A DNA stretch of 16,958 nucleotides from positions 1 through 16,958 of the forward strand of contig CAMXYS010000019.1 in NCBI GenBank assembly GCA_947253135.1, read 5' to 3'. The notes beneath the pieces are model-generated. The model was given only the letters and a program-made list of their open reading frames with translations, did not search any database and was not told where the DNA came from. Both the position numbers and the translations under genes were made by a program. Positions 6,945 to 14,995 of the stretch are shown here, piece by piece. Each line of letters begins with the position of its first letter. Within the stretch, counting starts at the first letter, position 1. Source of the DNA: an uncultured Clostridia bacterium. Its GTDB lineage: Bacteria > Bacillota > Clostridia > Saccharofermentanales > Fastidiosipilaceae.

Positions 6945-9900
6945 ATGGCAAAGTCTAAAAACTTCCGCACAATGGACGGTAACGAGGCGGCTGCATATAC
7001 CTCATATGCTTTTACTGAGGCAGCCGGTATTTATCCGATCACACCGTCATCCCCCATGGCAGACCATGTAGACCAATGGGCTCAAGCCGGTTTAAAGAAT
7101 ATTTTCGGCACCACCGTAGATGTGGTCGAGATGCAGTCTGAGGCCGGTGCGGCCGGTATGGTCCACGGTTCTCTGGCTACCGGTGCGCTGACCACTACCT
7201 ATACAGCGTCGCAAGGTCTTTTGCTGATGCTGCCCAATATGTACAAAATCGCCGGTGAATTGCTACCGGGCGTATTCCATGTTTCCGCCCGTGCGGTAGC
7301 CTCCCACGCCCTTTCAATTTTCGGTGACCACACCGACGTTATGGCTGCCCGCCAGACCGGTTTTGCCCTCCTGGCATCTTCTAATGTCCAGGAAGTGACG
7401 GACTTGGCTGCTGTTGCCCACTTGGCCGCTATCAAGGGGCGCGTACCCTTCCTGCATTTCTTTGACGGTTTCCGCACTTCTCATGAAATTCAAAAGATTG
7501 AAGTTCAGTCCTATGACGACTTCGCCAATATGGTTGACCGACAGGCTTTACAGGCTTTCCGCAACCGCTCTTTGAATCCTACTAACCCGGTCCAGCGCGG
7601 TACCGCCCAAAATCCGGATATCTTCTTCCAGGCCAGAGAGTCGGCCAACCCCTTCTACTTGGCAATTCCTTCTATTGTCGAAGGTTACATGGAGCAGATG
7701 AATAAGCTGACGGGCAGAAATTACCAGTTGTTTAACTACTTTGGTGATCCCCAGGCTGACCGTGTCATCGTAGCAATGGGTTCAATCTGCGATACCGTTC
7801 AGGAGACGGTTAAGTATTTGAATGCCAAGGGCGAGCGAGTCGGCTTGTTGAATGTCCACCTCTTCCGTCCTTTTGCCACAGAGCGCTTCCTCGAGGCTCT
7901 GCCCGATTCAGTTGAAAAGATTGCTGTTTTGGACCGGACGAAGGAACCGGGCGCCCAGGGCGAGCCGCTCTACCAAGACGTTGTAACGGCTTTCTCCGGC
8001 CTGGCCAACCCGCCTGAAATCATCGGCGGCCGCTACGGTTTGGGTTCAAAAGACACGATCCCGGCTGATATTGTCGCTACCTTTGAGCACCTGAAGGGCG
8101 ATAAGCCGCTGCACGGTTTTACTTTGTCCATCAAAGACGATGTGACCAACTTGTCCCTGGACCGTCCGACCGATGTCGATGTTGCAACCAAGGGAACCAC
8201 CGCTTGCCGTTTCTGGGGTCTGGGTTCTGACGGTACTGTCGGTGCCAACAAGAACTCCATCAAGATTATCGGTGACCATACCGATATGTATGCCCAAGCC
8301 TATTTCTCCTATGACTCGAAGAAGTCCGGCGGCGTCACCATGTCCGACCTGCGCTTTGGCCAGGAGCCGATCCACGCCCCCTATTTGATTGACCGGGCGG
8401 ACTTTGTCTCCTGCTCCAACCAGTCCTATATCGACAAATATGATATGCTGGGCGACCTTAAGGAGGGCGGCACCTTCCTGCTCAATACGCTGTGGACACC
8501 GGAGGATGTAGAAGAACACCTGCCGGCCGAGATGAAGCGGATTATGGCTGCTAAGAAGATCAACTTCTACATCATTGATGCTGTTCATATTGCTGAAAAA
8601 TTGGGCTTGGGCAACCGCACCAATACGGTCATGCAGTCAGCCTTCTTCAAATTGAGCAATATCATCCCGATCGATGATGCGATCAAATACATGAAGGCTG
8701 CTATCGTCAAGTCTTACGGCGCTAAGGGTGATGACATCGTCAATATGAACTACGGCGCTGTTGATGCCGGTGTAGAAAATGTCATCAAGATCGACGTGCC
8801 CGAAAGCTGGCTGAAGGCCACAGGCGGTAAGCCGGTGACTTATGAGCGCCCGGACTTTGTGGCCCAAGTGGCGGACATCATGAATGCTCAAGCCGGTGAC
8901 AGCCTGCCGGTCAGCACCTTTGCCGGCCGTGAAGACGGCACCTTCCCCATGGGCACCACCGCCTACGAGAAGCGGGCCATCGCCACACAAATTTCGATCT
9001 GGCATCCGGAGAATTGTATCCAATGTAACCAGTGCTCCTTGGTTTGCCCCCATGCTGTCATCAGGCCCTTCCTGCTGACCGACGAAGAAGCAGAGCAGGC
9101 TCCGGAGACGGCTAAGACGATTAAAGGTGCTAAGCCTTACGACCAATACCAATACAGAATGCAGCTTTCCCCCTTGGATTGTACGGGTTGCGGCGCTTGT
9201 GCCATGACCTGTCCGGCCAAAGAGAAGGCCTTGACCATGGAGCCCATTGCGGACCACATGGATGAGGTCGAGAATTGGAATTACATAAGCGCCCTGCCGC
9301 GCAAGGAAAACCCCATGAACAAGTCCATGGTCAAGGGCAGCCAGTTCGAACTGCCTTACCTGGAGTTCTCCGGTGCCTGTGCCGGCTGTGGTGAGACCCC
9401 TTATGCCAAGCTGGTCACTCAGTTGTTTGGCAACCGGATGCAAATCGCCAACGCGACCGGCTGTTCTTCCATCTGGGGTGGTTCTGCTCCCTCGGTTCCT
9501 TATACGACTGACGCGGAAGGCAGGGGACCGGCTTGGGCCAACTCCCTCTTTGAAGACAACGCCGAGTACGGTTTGGGTATGCACTACGGGGCTAAGCTTT
9601 TGTCTGAGCGTTTGGCCGGTAAGGTGGACGAGCTGGCTGAATTGGGTGGCGATGATATCAAGGAAGCTGTCGCAGCCTGGCAGAAAGACCGGAATGACGG
9701 TGAGAAGACAGTCAAGGCAGCGCAGAACCTGGTCACAGCCATCCAGCAGGCCGACCTCTCCAAGCCTGAGGCCAAGGCTTTGGCAGACACTGTCTTAGCC
9801 AATGAAGAGTACTTGAGCAAGCGGTCCACTTGGATTTTCGGCGGTGACGGCTGGGCTTATGATATCGGCTACGGCGGTTTGGACCACGTCCTGGCCAGTG

Positions 9901-10487
9901 GTGAAAATGTCAACGTGCTCGTTTTCGACACGGAAGTTTATTCCAATACCGGCGGTCAGGCTTCTAAAGCGACTCAGACCGGTGCGGTGGCAGAGTTTGC
10001 CGCCGGTGGTAAGAACGTCCGCAAAAAGGATTTGGGCATGATGGCCATGTCTTACGGCTATGTCTATGTCGCCCAGATCGCTATGGGCGCCAACCAGTCA
10101 CAGACCTTGAAGGCCTTGTTGGAGGCGGAAGCCTACGAGGGACCTTCACTGGTTATCGCCTATGCTCCTTGTATCAATCACGGTATCAGAGGTGGTTTGA
10201 CCAGGGCTCAAATCCGCGAGAAAGATGCAGTCGCCTCGGGCTACTGGCACCTTTACCGCTTCAACCCGGAACTCGAGCTAGAAGGTAAGAATGCCTTCAC
10301 ACTGGATTCCAAAAAGCCGGATTGGGATAAGTTGAAAGACTTTATCATGCAGGAAGTTCGTTACTCCTCCTTGTCGAAGAAACAATCACCGGAGTATGTT
10401 GAAAAGATGCATGCCAAGTTGCGCCAAGATGCAGAGAGACGTTACAAGAGCTATCTTCGTATGGCAGCCGATGTCGATCCCGCATAG
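6945..10487 (+). CDS. nifJ: Pyruvate:ferredoxin (flavodoxin) oxidoreductase, single-chain
   Basis: 1180 aa, the usual length of homodimeric PFOR. It oxidises pyruvate with CoA to acetyl-CoA and CO2, reducing ferredoxin, in the cytoplasm of anaerobes. The N-terminus carries the pyruvate-site motif IYPITPSSP (29-37). The ferredoxin-like domain has two CxxCxxCxxxC clusters: C691/C694/C697/C701 and C746/C749/C752/C756. The proximal cluster ligands are C812 and C815 (CAGCGETPY), C840 (ATGCSS) and C1076 (APCINHG). The TPP site is G967-D968-G969 with N1001 (SNTGGQ). The reading frame is intact. AAGGAG (6932-6937) lies 7 bases before the ATG. A small hairpin AAGCG/CGCTT (6895-6916) sits just upstream of the ribosome site. 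The gene is monocistronic, bounded by a long leader and terminators at 10497-10597. Confidence 0.98.
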   Translation: MAKSKNFRTMDGNEAAAYTSYAFTEAAGIYPITPSSPMADHVDQWAQAGLKNIFGTTVDVVEMQSEAGAAGMVHGSLATGALTTTYTASQGLLLMLPNMYKIAGELLPGVFHVSARAVASHALSIFGDHTDVMAARQTGFALLASSNVQEVTDLAAVAHLAAIKGRVPFLHFFDGFRTSHEIQKIEVQSYDDFANMVDRQALQAFRNRSLNPTNPVQRGTAQNPDIFFQARESANPFYLAIPSIVEGYMEQMNKLTGRNYQLFNYFGDPQADRVIVAMGSICDTVQETVKYLNAKGERVGLLNVHLFRPFATERFLEALPDSVEKIAVLDRTKEPGAQGEPLYQDVVTAFSGLANPPEIIGGRYGLGSKDTIPADIVATFEHLKGDKPLHGFTLSIKDDVTNLSLDRPTDVDVATKGTTACRFWGLGSDGTVGANKNSIKIIGDHTDMYAQAYFSYDSKKSGGVTMSDLRFGQEPIHAPYLIDRADFVSCSNQSYIDKYDMLGDLKEGGTFLLNTLWTPEDVEEHLPAEMKRIMAAKKINFYIIDAVHIAEKLGLGNRTNTVMQSAFFKLSNIIPIDDAIKYMKAAIVKSYGAKGDDIVNMNYGAVDAGVENVIKIDVPESWLKATGGKPVTYERPDFVAQVADIMNAQAGDSLPVSTFAGREDGTFPMGTTAYEKRAIATQISIWHPENCIQCNQCSLVCPHAVIRPFLLTDEEAEQAPETAKTIKGAKPYDQYQYRMQLSPLDCTGCGACAMTCPAKEKALTMEPIADHMDEVENWNYISALPRKENPMNKSMVKGSQFELPYLEFSGACAGCGETPYAKLVTQLFGNRMQIANATGCSSIWGGSAPSVPYTTDAEGRGPAWANSLFEDNAEYGLGMHYGAKLLSERLAGKVDELAELGGDDIKEAVAAWQKDRNDGEKTVKAAQNLVTAIQQADLSKPEAKALADTVLANEEYLSKRSTWIFGGDGWAYDIGYGGLDHVLASGENVNVLVFDTEVYSNTGGQASKATQTGAVAEFAAGGKNVRKKDLGMMAMSYGYVYVAQIAMGANQSQTLKALLEAEAYEGPSLVIAYAPCINHGIRGGLTRAQIREKDAVASGYWHLYRFNPELELEGKNAFTLDSKKPDWDKLKDFIMQEVRYSSLSKKQSPEYVEKMHAKLRQDAERRYKSYLRMAADVDPA

Positions 10488-10496
10488 TCGGCCAGT

Positions 10497-10541
10497 CAAG
10501 CACTTAAGCTTGTTTTGACCACCACCTAGGGGGTGGGTCAA
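10497..10541 (+). repeat. Two hairpins between nifJ and its main terminator
   Basis: CAAGC/GCTTG (10497-10501 with 10508-10512), followed by TTTT, could be a weak first terminator. TTGACC...CACC (10515-10526) pairs with GGTG...GGTCAA (10532-10541) with a 2-nt bulge. Together with the next hairpin they form three tandem stems, which may also protect the mRNA 3' end. Confidence 0.45.
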
Positions 10542-10553
10542 GTTGATCAGAAC

Positions 10554-10597
10554 AGACCTTCGTTCCGCCGGCGGCGGGGCGGAGGTCTTGTCTTTTT
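10554..10597 (+). terminator. Rho-independent terminator of nifJ
   Basis: A 15-bp stem with several G·U pairs, AGACCTTCGTTCCGC (10554-10568) against GCGGGGCGGAGGTCT (10574-10588), is followed by TTGTCTTTTT. Confidence 0.88.
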
Positions 10598-10654
10598 ATG
10601 GCCTTTCTTCGCCTGCTTCTCAACGGGGGGCAGGGGGCACGGCGTCCCTTGCTT

Positions 10655-10663
10655 TGCTATAAT
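10655..10663 (+). promoter_or_regulatory. Extended -10 promoter of the dnaD-dnaI-acpS operon
   Basis: TGCTATAAT (10655-10663) is a perfect extended -10 (TG-n-TATAAT). The -35 region is poor, as is common for extended -10 promoters. The predicted start near 10670 leaves a leader of about 28 bases before the ATG at 10698. Confidence 0.65.
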
Positions 10664-10697
10664 TAATCCATGTTGAGATTACCTTGGAGTTCAGAAC

Positions 10698-11795
10698 ATG
10701 AAAGTTGAGCAATTACTTCATCCCTTATTTGAGTCGTGCGATCTTCCGGCTGTTTTTATAGATGAATACCTGCCATCTTTGTCGGGCGATGCGGTCCGGC
10801 TCTATTTGCTGCTGCTGCGGGCTATGAGACGGGGAGAAACGCCTGAGCCCGAAGGACTGGCGGCAAGGCTGCGCCTTGACCTGAACCGCCTGGCCGGCTT
10901 GTTTGACGAACTGGAAAAACAGGGTTTGCTGCAGCGCGAAGGCGAGGGGATTTGCCGCTTAACTGATTTGCAGAATAAGGTTTTAGAGCACCGTTACCGC
11001 CGGCGCACCAGCAGTTCGCCAACCGACCGCCCGGACAGCCGCCGGGCCGGCGGCAACTCGGCCAGGGAAGCTTTGGTCAACAGTATCTCAAACACTTATT
11101 TTAACGGTATGTTGTCAGCCAACTGGTACAACTTGATTAACGAGCTTATCGATGATTGTGGTTTCGATTTGCCGGTTGTCTACTCACTCTTCAGTATTTG
11201 TGCGGCCCGCAATAAACTGAACCAAAGCTATGTGCGTTCGGTGGCGGCGGACTGGCACCGTCAACGGGTGGTGACCCAGGCGGACCTCAACCGTCTAAAC
11301 CGGGCTTGGGAGGAGCGCCGCCACTTGTCCTACCAGGTCGGTCGTTTGATGAACCGTCGCATGACCAAACCGGACGAAGCGGAAGTTGAGGGCTGGGTGG
11401 AACGCTATGGCTATGGGCTTGATATGATCGAGGCTGCCATCGCCCGTACTAAGGGAATCGAAAGCCCTAACTTAAATTATGTGGCCAAGGTTTTGGAATC
11501 CTGGCACCGGGCCGGTCTAAAGACGCCGGCCGAGATAGCGGCCTATGAAGAAGAAAGAAGGCAAAGCGCAGTATCTCGTTCACGTCACGGCGGTTCGGGG
11601 GCAGACCGCCGTGGACAAAACGACAATGTCGGCAATTTTGAGGAACGTCAGTACAGTGAAGATTATTGGGATAGCTTGGCAGGCGGCCCCAGCAGTCTGG
11701 CAGCCTTGGACCAGATGCTGGCCTTAAATCAGGAAACTAAGAAAAAGCAGCAAGCTGCTGAGGGTGAAGCACCGGGGAGCAAAAACAGAGCATGA
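10698..11795 (+). CDS. dnaD: DnaD/DnaB-domain replication initiation protein
   Basis: 365 aa. The N-terminal ~95 residues look like a winged-helix (DDBH1-like) domain, followed by a Ser/Arg-rich linker (about 101-122). There are then two DDBH2-type (DnaB_2) domains: about 130-200, ending YVRSVAADWHRQRVVT (178-193), and about 208-285, ending YVAKVLESWHRAGLKT (261-276). Both fit the family signature Y-x3-I/V-x2-W-x3-G/R-I/V/L-x-T. The C-terminus (286-365) is polar and probably disordered. In Firmicutes DnaD and DnaB remodel origin or restart-site DNA with DnaA and recruit the helicase with DnaI. The next gene, overlapping by 4 bp (ATGA at 11792-11795), encodes a DnaI-like loader. A GGAG 8 bases upstream supports the start. 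With two DDBH2 units it could fill either a DnaD or a DnaB role. Confidence 0.9.
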   Translation: MKVEQLLHPLFESCDLPAVFIDEYLPSLSGDAVRLYLLLLRAMRRGETPEPEGLAARLRLDLNRLAGLFDELEKQGLLQREGEGICRLTDLQNKVLEHRYRRRTSSSPTDRPDSRRAGGNSAREALVNSISNTYFNGMLSANWYNLINELIDDCGFDLPVVYSLFSICAARNKLNQSYVRSVAADWHRQRVVTQADLNRLNRAWEERRHLSYQVGRLMNRRMTKPDEAEVEGWVERYGYGLDMIEAAIARTKGIESPNLNYVAKVLESWHRAGLKTPAEIAAYEEERRQSAVSRSRHGGSGADRRGQNDNVGNFEERQYSEDYWDSLAGGPSSLAALDQMLALNQETKKKQQAAEGEAPGSKNRA

Positions 11796-12856
11796 GTATC
11801 CGGAAAATAAAAAAAAATTTAGCCGAGGTCTACCGCCAGAGACGCCTGGAAGCAGACTTGCGCGGGGCCCGGAACAAGGAAGCAGTGCGCCGAGCCCGGC
11901 CGGAGCTCAAACAGTTGGAATTGGATTTGGCTGAGGGAGGGGCGGCCTTGCTTCAGGCCATGACCGGCCCGGCCACTCCTGATAAGGCTGAAAAAATAGC
12001 CCGTGCCACAGCTGTTCTGGAGCAAAAAAAACAAAAACGCCTTGATTATTTGAAGCAACATGGAATTGCCAGCGATTACGACCAGCCCCGGTGGACTTGT
12101 GCCAAATGTCACGACGAAGGTTATGTTGATGGAAAACCTTGTTCTTGTTACGAGCAGGCCTACCTACCCTTGCTGCGCGCATATTTAAATCTAGACCGGC
12201 TGGACGGCATGACCTTTGCCACCTGGAGATCAGATCTTTTCCCTGATCAGGCTGTGCCCGGAGAAGCCTCACAGCGTGTTTTTATGGACCGGTTGTGCGA
12301 GCGCATGCAGGCCTTCACCCGAGATTTTACGCCGGGTCCGCAGGCAAACCTGCTCTTCACAGGTGCGACCGGAACGGGCAAGACATTTCTTTTGGGCTGT
12401 TTGGCTAATGAGCTGGAGCGGCAAGGCCATTTGGTTTTATATCTATCTGCCCCCAGACTGCTGCAGGAGCTAGCCCAATATCGCAAGTTAAAAAACAGCT
12501 TTAGCCCGGATCCTGATCGCTTGGAGGAAGCCAGTGAATTGTATGATTTGATCTTACACGTCCCCTGCTTAATCATCGATGATCTGGGAACGGAGAGTGA
12601 AGCGGCGGGAACGCGTCTGAGTGAGTGGTTGCAATTGTTGAATTATCGCTGTGACCGGACCGGTGGCAAGACGACTTTTATTTCGACTAATTTGAGCCGC
12701 AAGGCCCTGCAGGCCATGTATGATGAAAGGCTTTTGTCGAGGTTGATGGGTCTATTTGTCAATATCCATTTTCCGGGTGCAGATATCCGCCTGTTTGCCC
12801 GATATGGACCTGTCCGACAGGACCGACAGGAGGGGGCGGAGGCAAACGATGGTTGA
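11792..12856 (+). CDS. dnaI: DnaI/DnaC-like AAA+ helicase loader
   Basis: 354 aa. A basic, helical N-terminus (1-90) is followed by a zinc-binding motif C103-x2-C106 ... C117-x-C119, as in the N-domain of Bacillus DnaI that contacts DnaB-type helicase. The AAA+ part has Walker A GATGTGKT (191-198), Walker B LIIDDLG (260-266), sensor-1 STN (298-300) and arginines near 313-317 in ERLLSRL that would serve as the trans finger. This is the IstB/DnaC branch, but no transposase gene is nearby and it sits with a DnaD-like gene, so chromosomal helicase loading is the natural role. It overlaps dnaD by 4 bp and acpS by 8 bp. Confidence 0.92.
   Translation: MSIRKIKKNLAEVYRQRRLEADLRGARNKEAVRRARPELKQLELDLAEGGAALLQAMTGPATPDKAEKIARATAVLEQKKQKRLDYLKQHGIASDYDQPRWTCAKCHDEGYVDGKPCSCYEQAYLPLLRAYLNLDRLDGMTFATWRSDLFPDQAVPGEASQRVFMDRLCERMQAFTRDFTPGPQANLLFTGATGTGKTFLLGCLANELERQGHLVLYLSAPRLLQELAQYRKLKNSFSPDPDRLEEASELYDLILHVPCLIIDDLGTESEAAGTRLSEWLQLLNYRCDRTGGKTTFISTNLSRKALQAMYDERLLSRLMGLFVNIHFPGADIRLFARYGPVRQDRQEGAEANDG
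12838..12842 (+). promoter_or_regulatory. Ribosome binding site that fixes the acpS start
   Basis: GGAGG ends 6 bases before the ATG at 12849. The longer reading frame from 12756 has no such site and would overlap dnaI by 101 bases. Confidence 0.75.
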
Positions 12857-13358
12857 AGAGTCTGTGGCTAACCGGAGGACAACAGCGAAACCGGGAGCGG
12901 AGGTCGCAGGTCGAACAGCAACTGATCCGGTTATCTCTACCGGGGTTGACCTGTGCTCGATCAAGCGGATCGGGGCTGCTTACCGGCGGCAGGGCGAGCG
13001 TTTTTTAAAGCGAGTTTTTACAAGGCGGGAATTAGACTATTGTGCTCGCTACCGTGGACACCGCTATCTGGCAGCCCTGGCAGTCCGCTTTGCCGCTAAA
13101 GAAGCCTTGGCCAAGGCCTTGGGCACCGGACTTTGGGGACGCACAGGCTTGGCTTTTCAAGAGATTGAGGTCATCAGCAATGAACAGGGTAAACCGAGCC
13201 TTTATCTTAAGGGCAAGGCAGAGGAGGTTTTCCGTAAAAAGGGGGGGATCAACTTGTCCTTGTCTTTGACCCATGAGCAGGATATGGCCTTGGCTGTTTG
13301 CCAGCTGCTGTGTGCTCAGCCGGCCCAGTCGTTAAATGGAGAACAACATGAAGCGTAG
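12849..13358 (+). CDS. acpS: Holo-[acyl-carrier-protein] synthase
   Basis: 169 aa. It transfers 4'-phosphopantetheine from CoA to the Ser of acyl carrier protein, activating fatty-acid synthesis. The family marks are STGVDLCSIKRI (30-41) with Mg-binding D34, the F-T-x-x-E-L stretch (57-62), RFAAKEALAKALGTG (80-94) with E85, and LSLSLTHEQDMALA (136-149), corresponding to the usual SLSH motif. The protein carries about 27 extra, polar residues before the point where most AcpS proteins begin; no start codon with a ribosome site lies nearer the domain. It overlaps dnaI by 8 bp and the following gene by 11 bp, so it is a true member of the operon. Confidence 0.93.
   Translation: MVEESVANRRTTAKPGAEVAGRTATDPVISTGVDLCSIKRIGAAYRRQGERFLKRVFTRRELDYCARYRGHRYLAALAVRFAAKEALAKALGTGLWGRTGLAFQEIEVISNEQGKPSLYLKGKAEEVFRKKGGINLSLSLTHEQDMALAVCQLLCAQPAQSLNGEQHEA
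13338..13341 (+). promoter_or_regulatory. Ribosome binding site favouring the second ATG of the NlpC/P60-like gene
   Basis: GGAG lies 6 bases before the ATG at 13348, whereas the in-frame ATG at 13336 has no site upstream and itself overlaps this GGAG. Confidence 0.6.
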
Positions 13359-14613
13359 AGGAAAAGCCACTTCGGCGCGACCCCTTAGAAATATAAAGGA
13401 AGCGGGGGTGAAGTCTTCCTTTTCAACCCGTACCGCCGCGAAGGGACAGGCCGCCCGAGCCGGCAGTCAGAAAAATTCAGCTAGAGATAGGGATTTGTTA
13501 CTCCATGAGCAGGCTGCCGACTGGTTAGTTTCTAGGTGGGAAGACCGGCGGCCGGCCGTTTTGCAAAAAAGGAAGAGTCGCATGCCGGGTTGGCTGTGGC
13601 CGCTGTTGGCCTTGACAGCGATTTTATTGGCTGTTTTTTTATTCTTGCCGGCCATCATAGACCGGTCGGTTCAGGACCATAACCACCACTTGGATGAAGA
13701 AGCGGTCCGTCAGGCTTCGACTTACGGCGATGATGTCCGTGTAGTCACTGCGCCGGTAGCTGACTTGCTTGAAAAAGCCGATATTACTTCCGGCAGGGTG
13801 GACCAGGTGCTATATAATACCCCGGTTCAGCTATTGCAAGAGGGGGTGGGTGAGCAACAGGCTTTTTGCGAGGTGAGATTGCAAACCGGTCAAACCGGAT
13901 ACCTTTCCCAACGTAGCTTGACTGCTGACCGACAATCGATCGAGCCTACTCTTTACCGGGAAAAATTAATCGTGACCGACTTGACCAAGCGGATCATGAG
14001 CCATGCTGACAGCGGGACACTGCTGGAAGAAGTTAAGCGCGGGACGGTCCTCTACGTCCTCTATGATGGCAAGGATTTATTCAGGGTGCAGTTGCCGGCC
14101 GGTGGAGAAGGTTGGCTGTCGGCAGGCGGTATCGCTATTTTACCGGTGCAATCAAGCCTGCCGTTGACGGACGCAAACCATTTTGTCGCCTCTGCTTTGA
14201 CCTATGATAAGACCCGGTGGATCCCCCATGGCAAGACGGATGAGGGGATTGATATCTATGGAGTCATCAGCCAGGCGGCGGCCGTGAACGGCTTGGATCT
14301 CCCGTCCGGCTATGATCCTTTATATGAAATGGGTGAGACGGTTGAGACGGCCTTTACCAACACCGGCGACTTGAATGAACAATCTTTGCAGCCGGGCGAC
14401 ATCTTTTTTTGTGAGCGCATCAAAACCTATGATGATGACGGGACACCGGTTATTGATCCGGAGAAGAAGAAATTGGCTATCTGGATGGGAGAGGACCAAT
14501 TTTTGACAGAGTCTGTGCGAGAATTTGCCATCACCAGGCATGAGGCGGATGTTCTCTTAAAGAATTGGCAAGTTGTGCGGGTGGCCCGTTATTTTCCGAC
14601 CTTGGGTCGCTAG
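13348..14613 (+). CDS. Membrane-anchored SH3b / degenerate NlpC/P60-like protein, probably catalytically inactive
   Basis: 421 aa. A basic cytoplasmic N-terminus (1-80) is followed by one membrane helix (about 81-104), two SH3b-like extracellular segments (about 130-195, ending GYLSQRSL; about 205-265, with GEGWLSAGGI), and a C-terminal NlpC/P60-like domain (about 275-415). Landmarks of NlpC/P60 are the D-x-x-G at 302-305, GLDLPSGYD (315-323), the conserved QPGDIFF (348-354) and the strand LAIWMGEDQFL (376-386). Active enzymes have Asp-Cys-Ser-Gly and His-Val-Gly-Ile; here the positions read D302-I303-Y304-G305 and K375-L-A-I378, so the nucleophile Cys and the base His are both missing. It is likely a peptidoglycan-binding or scaffold protein rather than a hydrolase. 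It is last in the dnaD-dnaI-acpS operon. Confidence 0.72.
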   Translation: MKRRGKATSARPLRNIKEAGVKSSFSTRTAAKGQAARAGSQKNSARDRDLLLHEQAADWLVSRWEDRRPAVLQKRKSRMPGWLWPLLALTAILLAVFLFLPAIIDRSVQDHNHHLDEEAVRQASTYGDDVRVVTAPVADLLEKADITSGRVDQVLYNTPVQLLQEGVGEQQAFCEVRLQTGQTGYLSQRSLTADRQSIEPTLYREKLIVTDLTKRIMSHADSGTLLEEVKRGTVLYVLYDGKDLFRVQLPAGGEGWLSAGGIAILPVQSSLPLTDANHFVASALTYDKTRWIPHGKTDEGIDIYGVISQAAAVNGLDLPSGYDPLYEMGETVETAFTNTGDLNEQSLQPGDIFFCERIKTYDDDGTPVIDPEKKKLAIWMGEDQFLTESVREFAITRHEADVLLKNWQVVRVARYFPTLGR

Positions 14614-14670
14614 CGGGTTGAGGTTGTGGACTAATGACCGGGCTTCCTATTTTTTTATTTTTCTGACAGC

Positions 14671-14705
14671 AAAAAAGCAACCCTCTCTGTGGCGGTTGCT
14701 TTTTT
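14671..14705. terminator. Bidirectional Rho-independent terminator
   Basis: A perfect 12-bp stem, AAAAAAGCAACC (14671-14682) with GGTTGCTTTTTT (14694-14705), has T-runs on both strands. It ends the plus-strand operon and rpmB on the minus strand. Confidence 0.9.
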
Positions 14706-14729
14706 ACTTTTATTGATTCTGATTTAAGC

Positions 14730-14927
14730 TTAGGCTCGTTCTACGGCACCGGAGCGGAGGCATCTGCTGCAGACATGCATTGTCTTAGGCGTGCCATTAT
14801 CGATGACGCGGACCTTGCGCACGTTGGGTTTTTGTTGAGACAAAGCACGACGCGAGACCTGGGAACGAGTAATGCTGATTTTCCGACCAAAGGAGACACC
14901 TTTGTCGCAGACATCACATTTTGCCAT
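14730..14927 (-). CDS. rpmB: Ribosomal protein bL28, four-cysteine zinc form
   Basis: 65 aa, a typical length. It begins MAKCDVCDKG and has the RRALSQQKPNVRKVRV core of bL28. C4/C7 and C53/C56 (HVCSRC) form a zinc ribbon, the C+ type of L28; some bacteria keep a cysteine-free copy for zinc starvation, but none is in this window. The start is set by GGAGGTG upstream of the ATG at 14927. The longer in-frame reading to 14987 has no ribosome site and overlaps the promoter. It ends at the bidirectional terminator. Confidence 0.96.
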   Translation of the reverse strand: MAKCDVCDKGVSFGRKISITRSQVSRRALSQQKPNVRKVRVIDNGTPKTMHVCSRCLRSGAVERA

Positions 14928-14958
14928 TTTTACACCTCCATTTTTGAATAACGCAAGA

Positions 14959-14987
14959 ATGATATCACAGGAATCGGTTATTGACAA
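14959..14987 (-). promoter_or_regulatory. Promoter of rpmB
   Basis: On the minus strand, -35 TTGTCA (14987-14982) and -10 TATCAT (14964-14959) are each one base from consensus with a 17-base spacer. It lies in the 68-base gap between perR and rpmB, so rpmB can be transcribed on its own. Confidence 0.65.
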
Positions 14988-14995
14988 GGCTTATA

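Noticed and set aside
8637..9584. 315-codon minus-strand open frame inside nifJ
   Set aside because: It is the mirror of a strongly coding plus-strand gene with intact Fe-S motifs; it has no ribosome site and no recognisable motif.
11792..12856. IstB helper of an insertion sequence
   Set aside because: No IstA transposase or terminal repeats; the partner gene is dnaD-like and the N-terminal zinc motif is DnaI-like.
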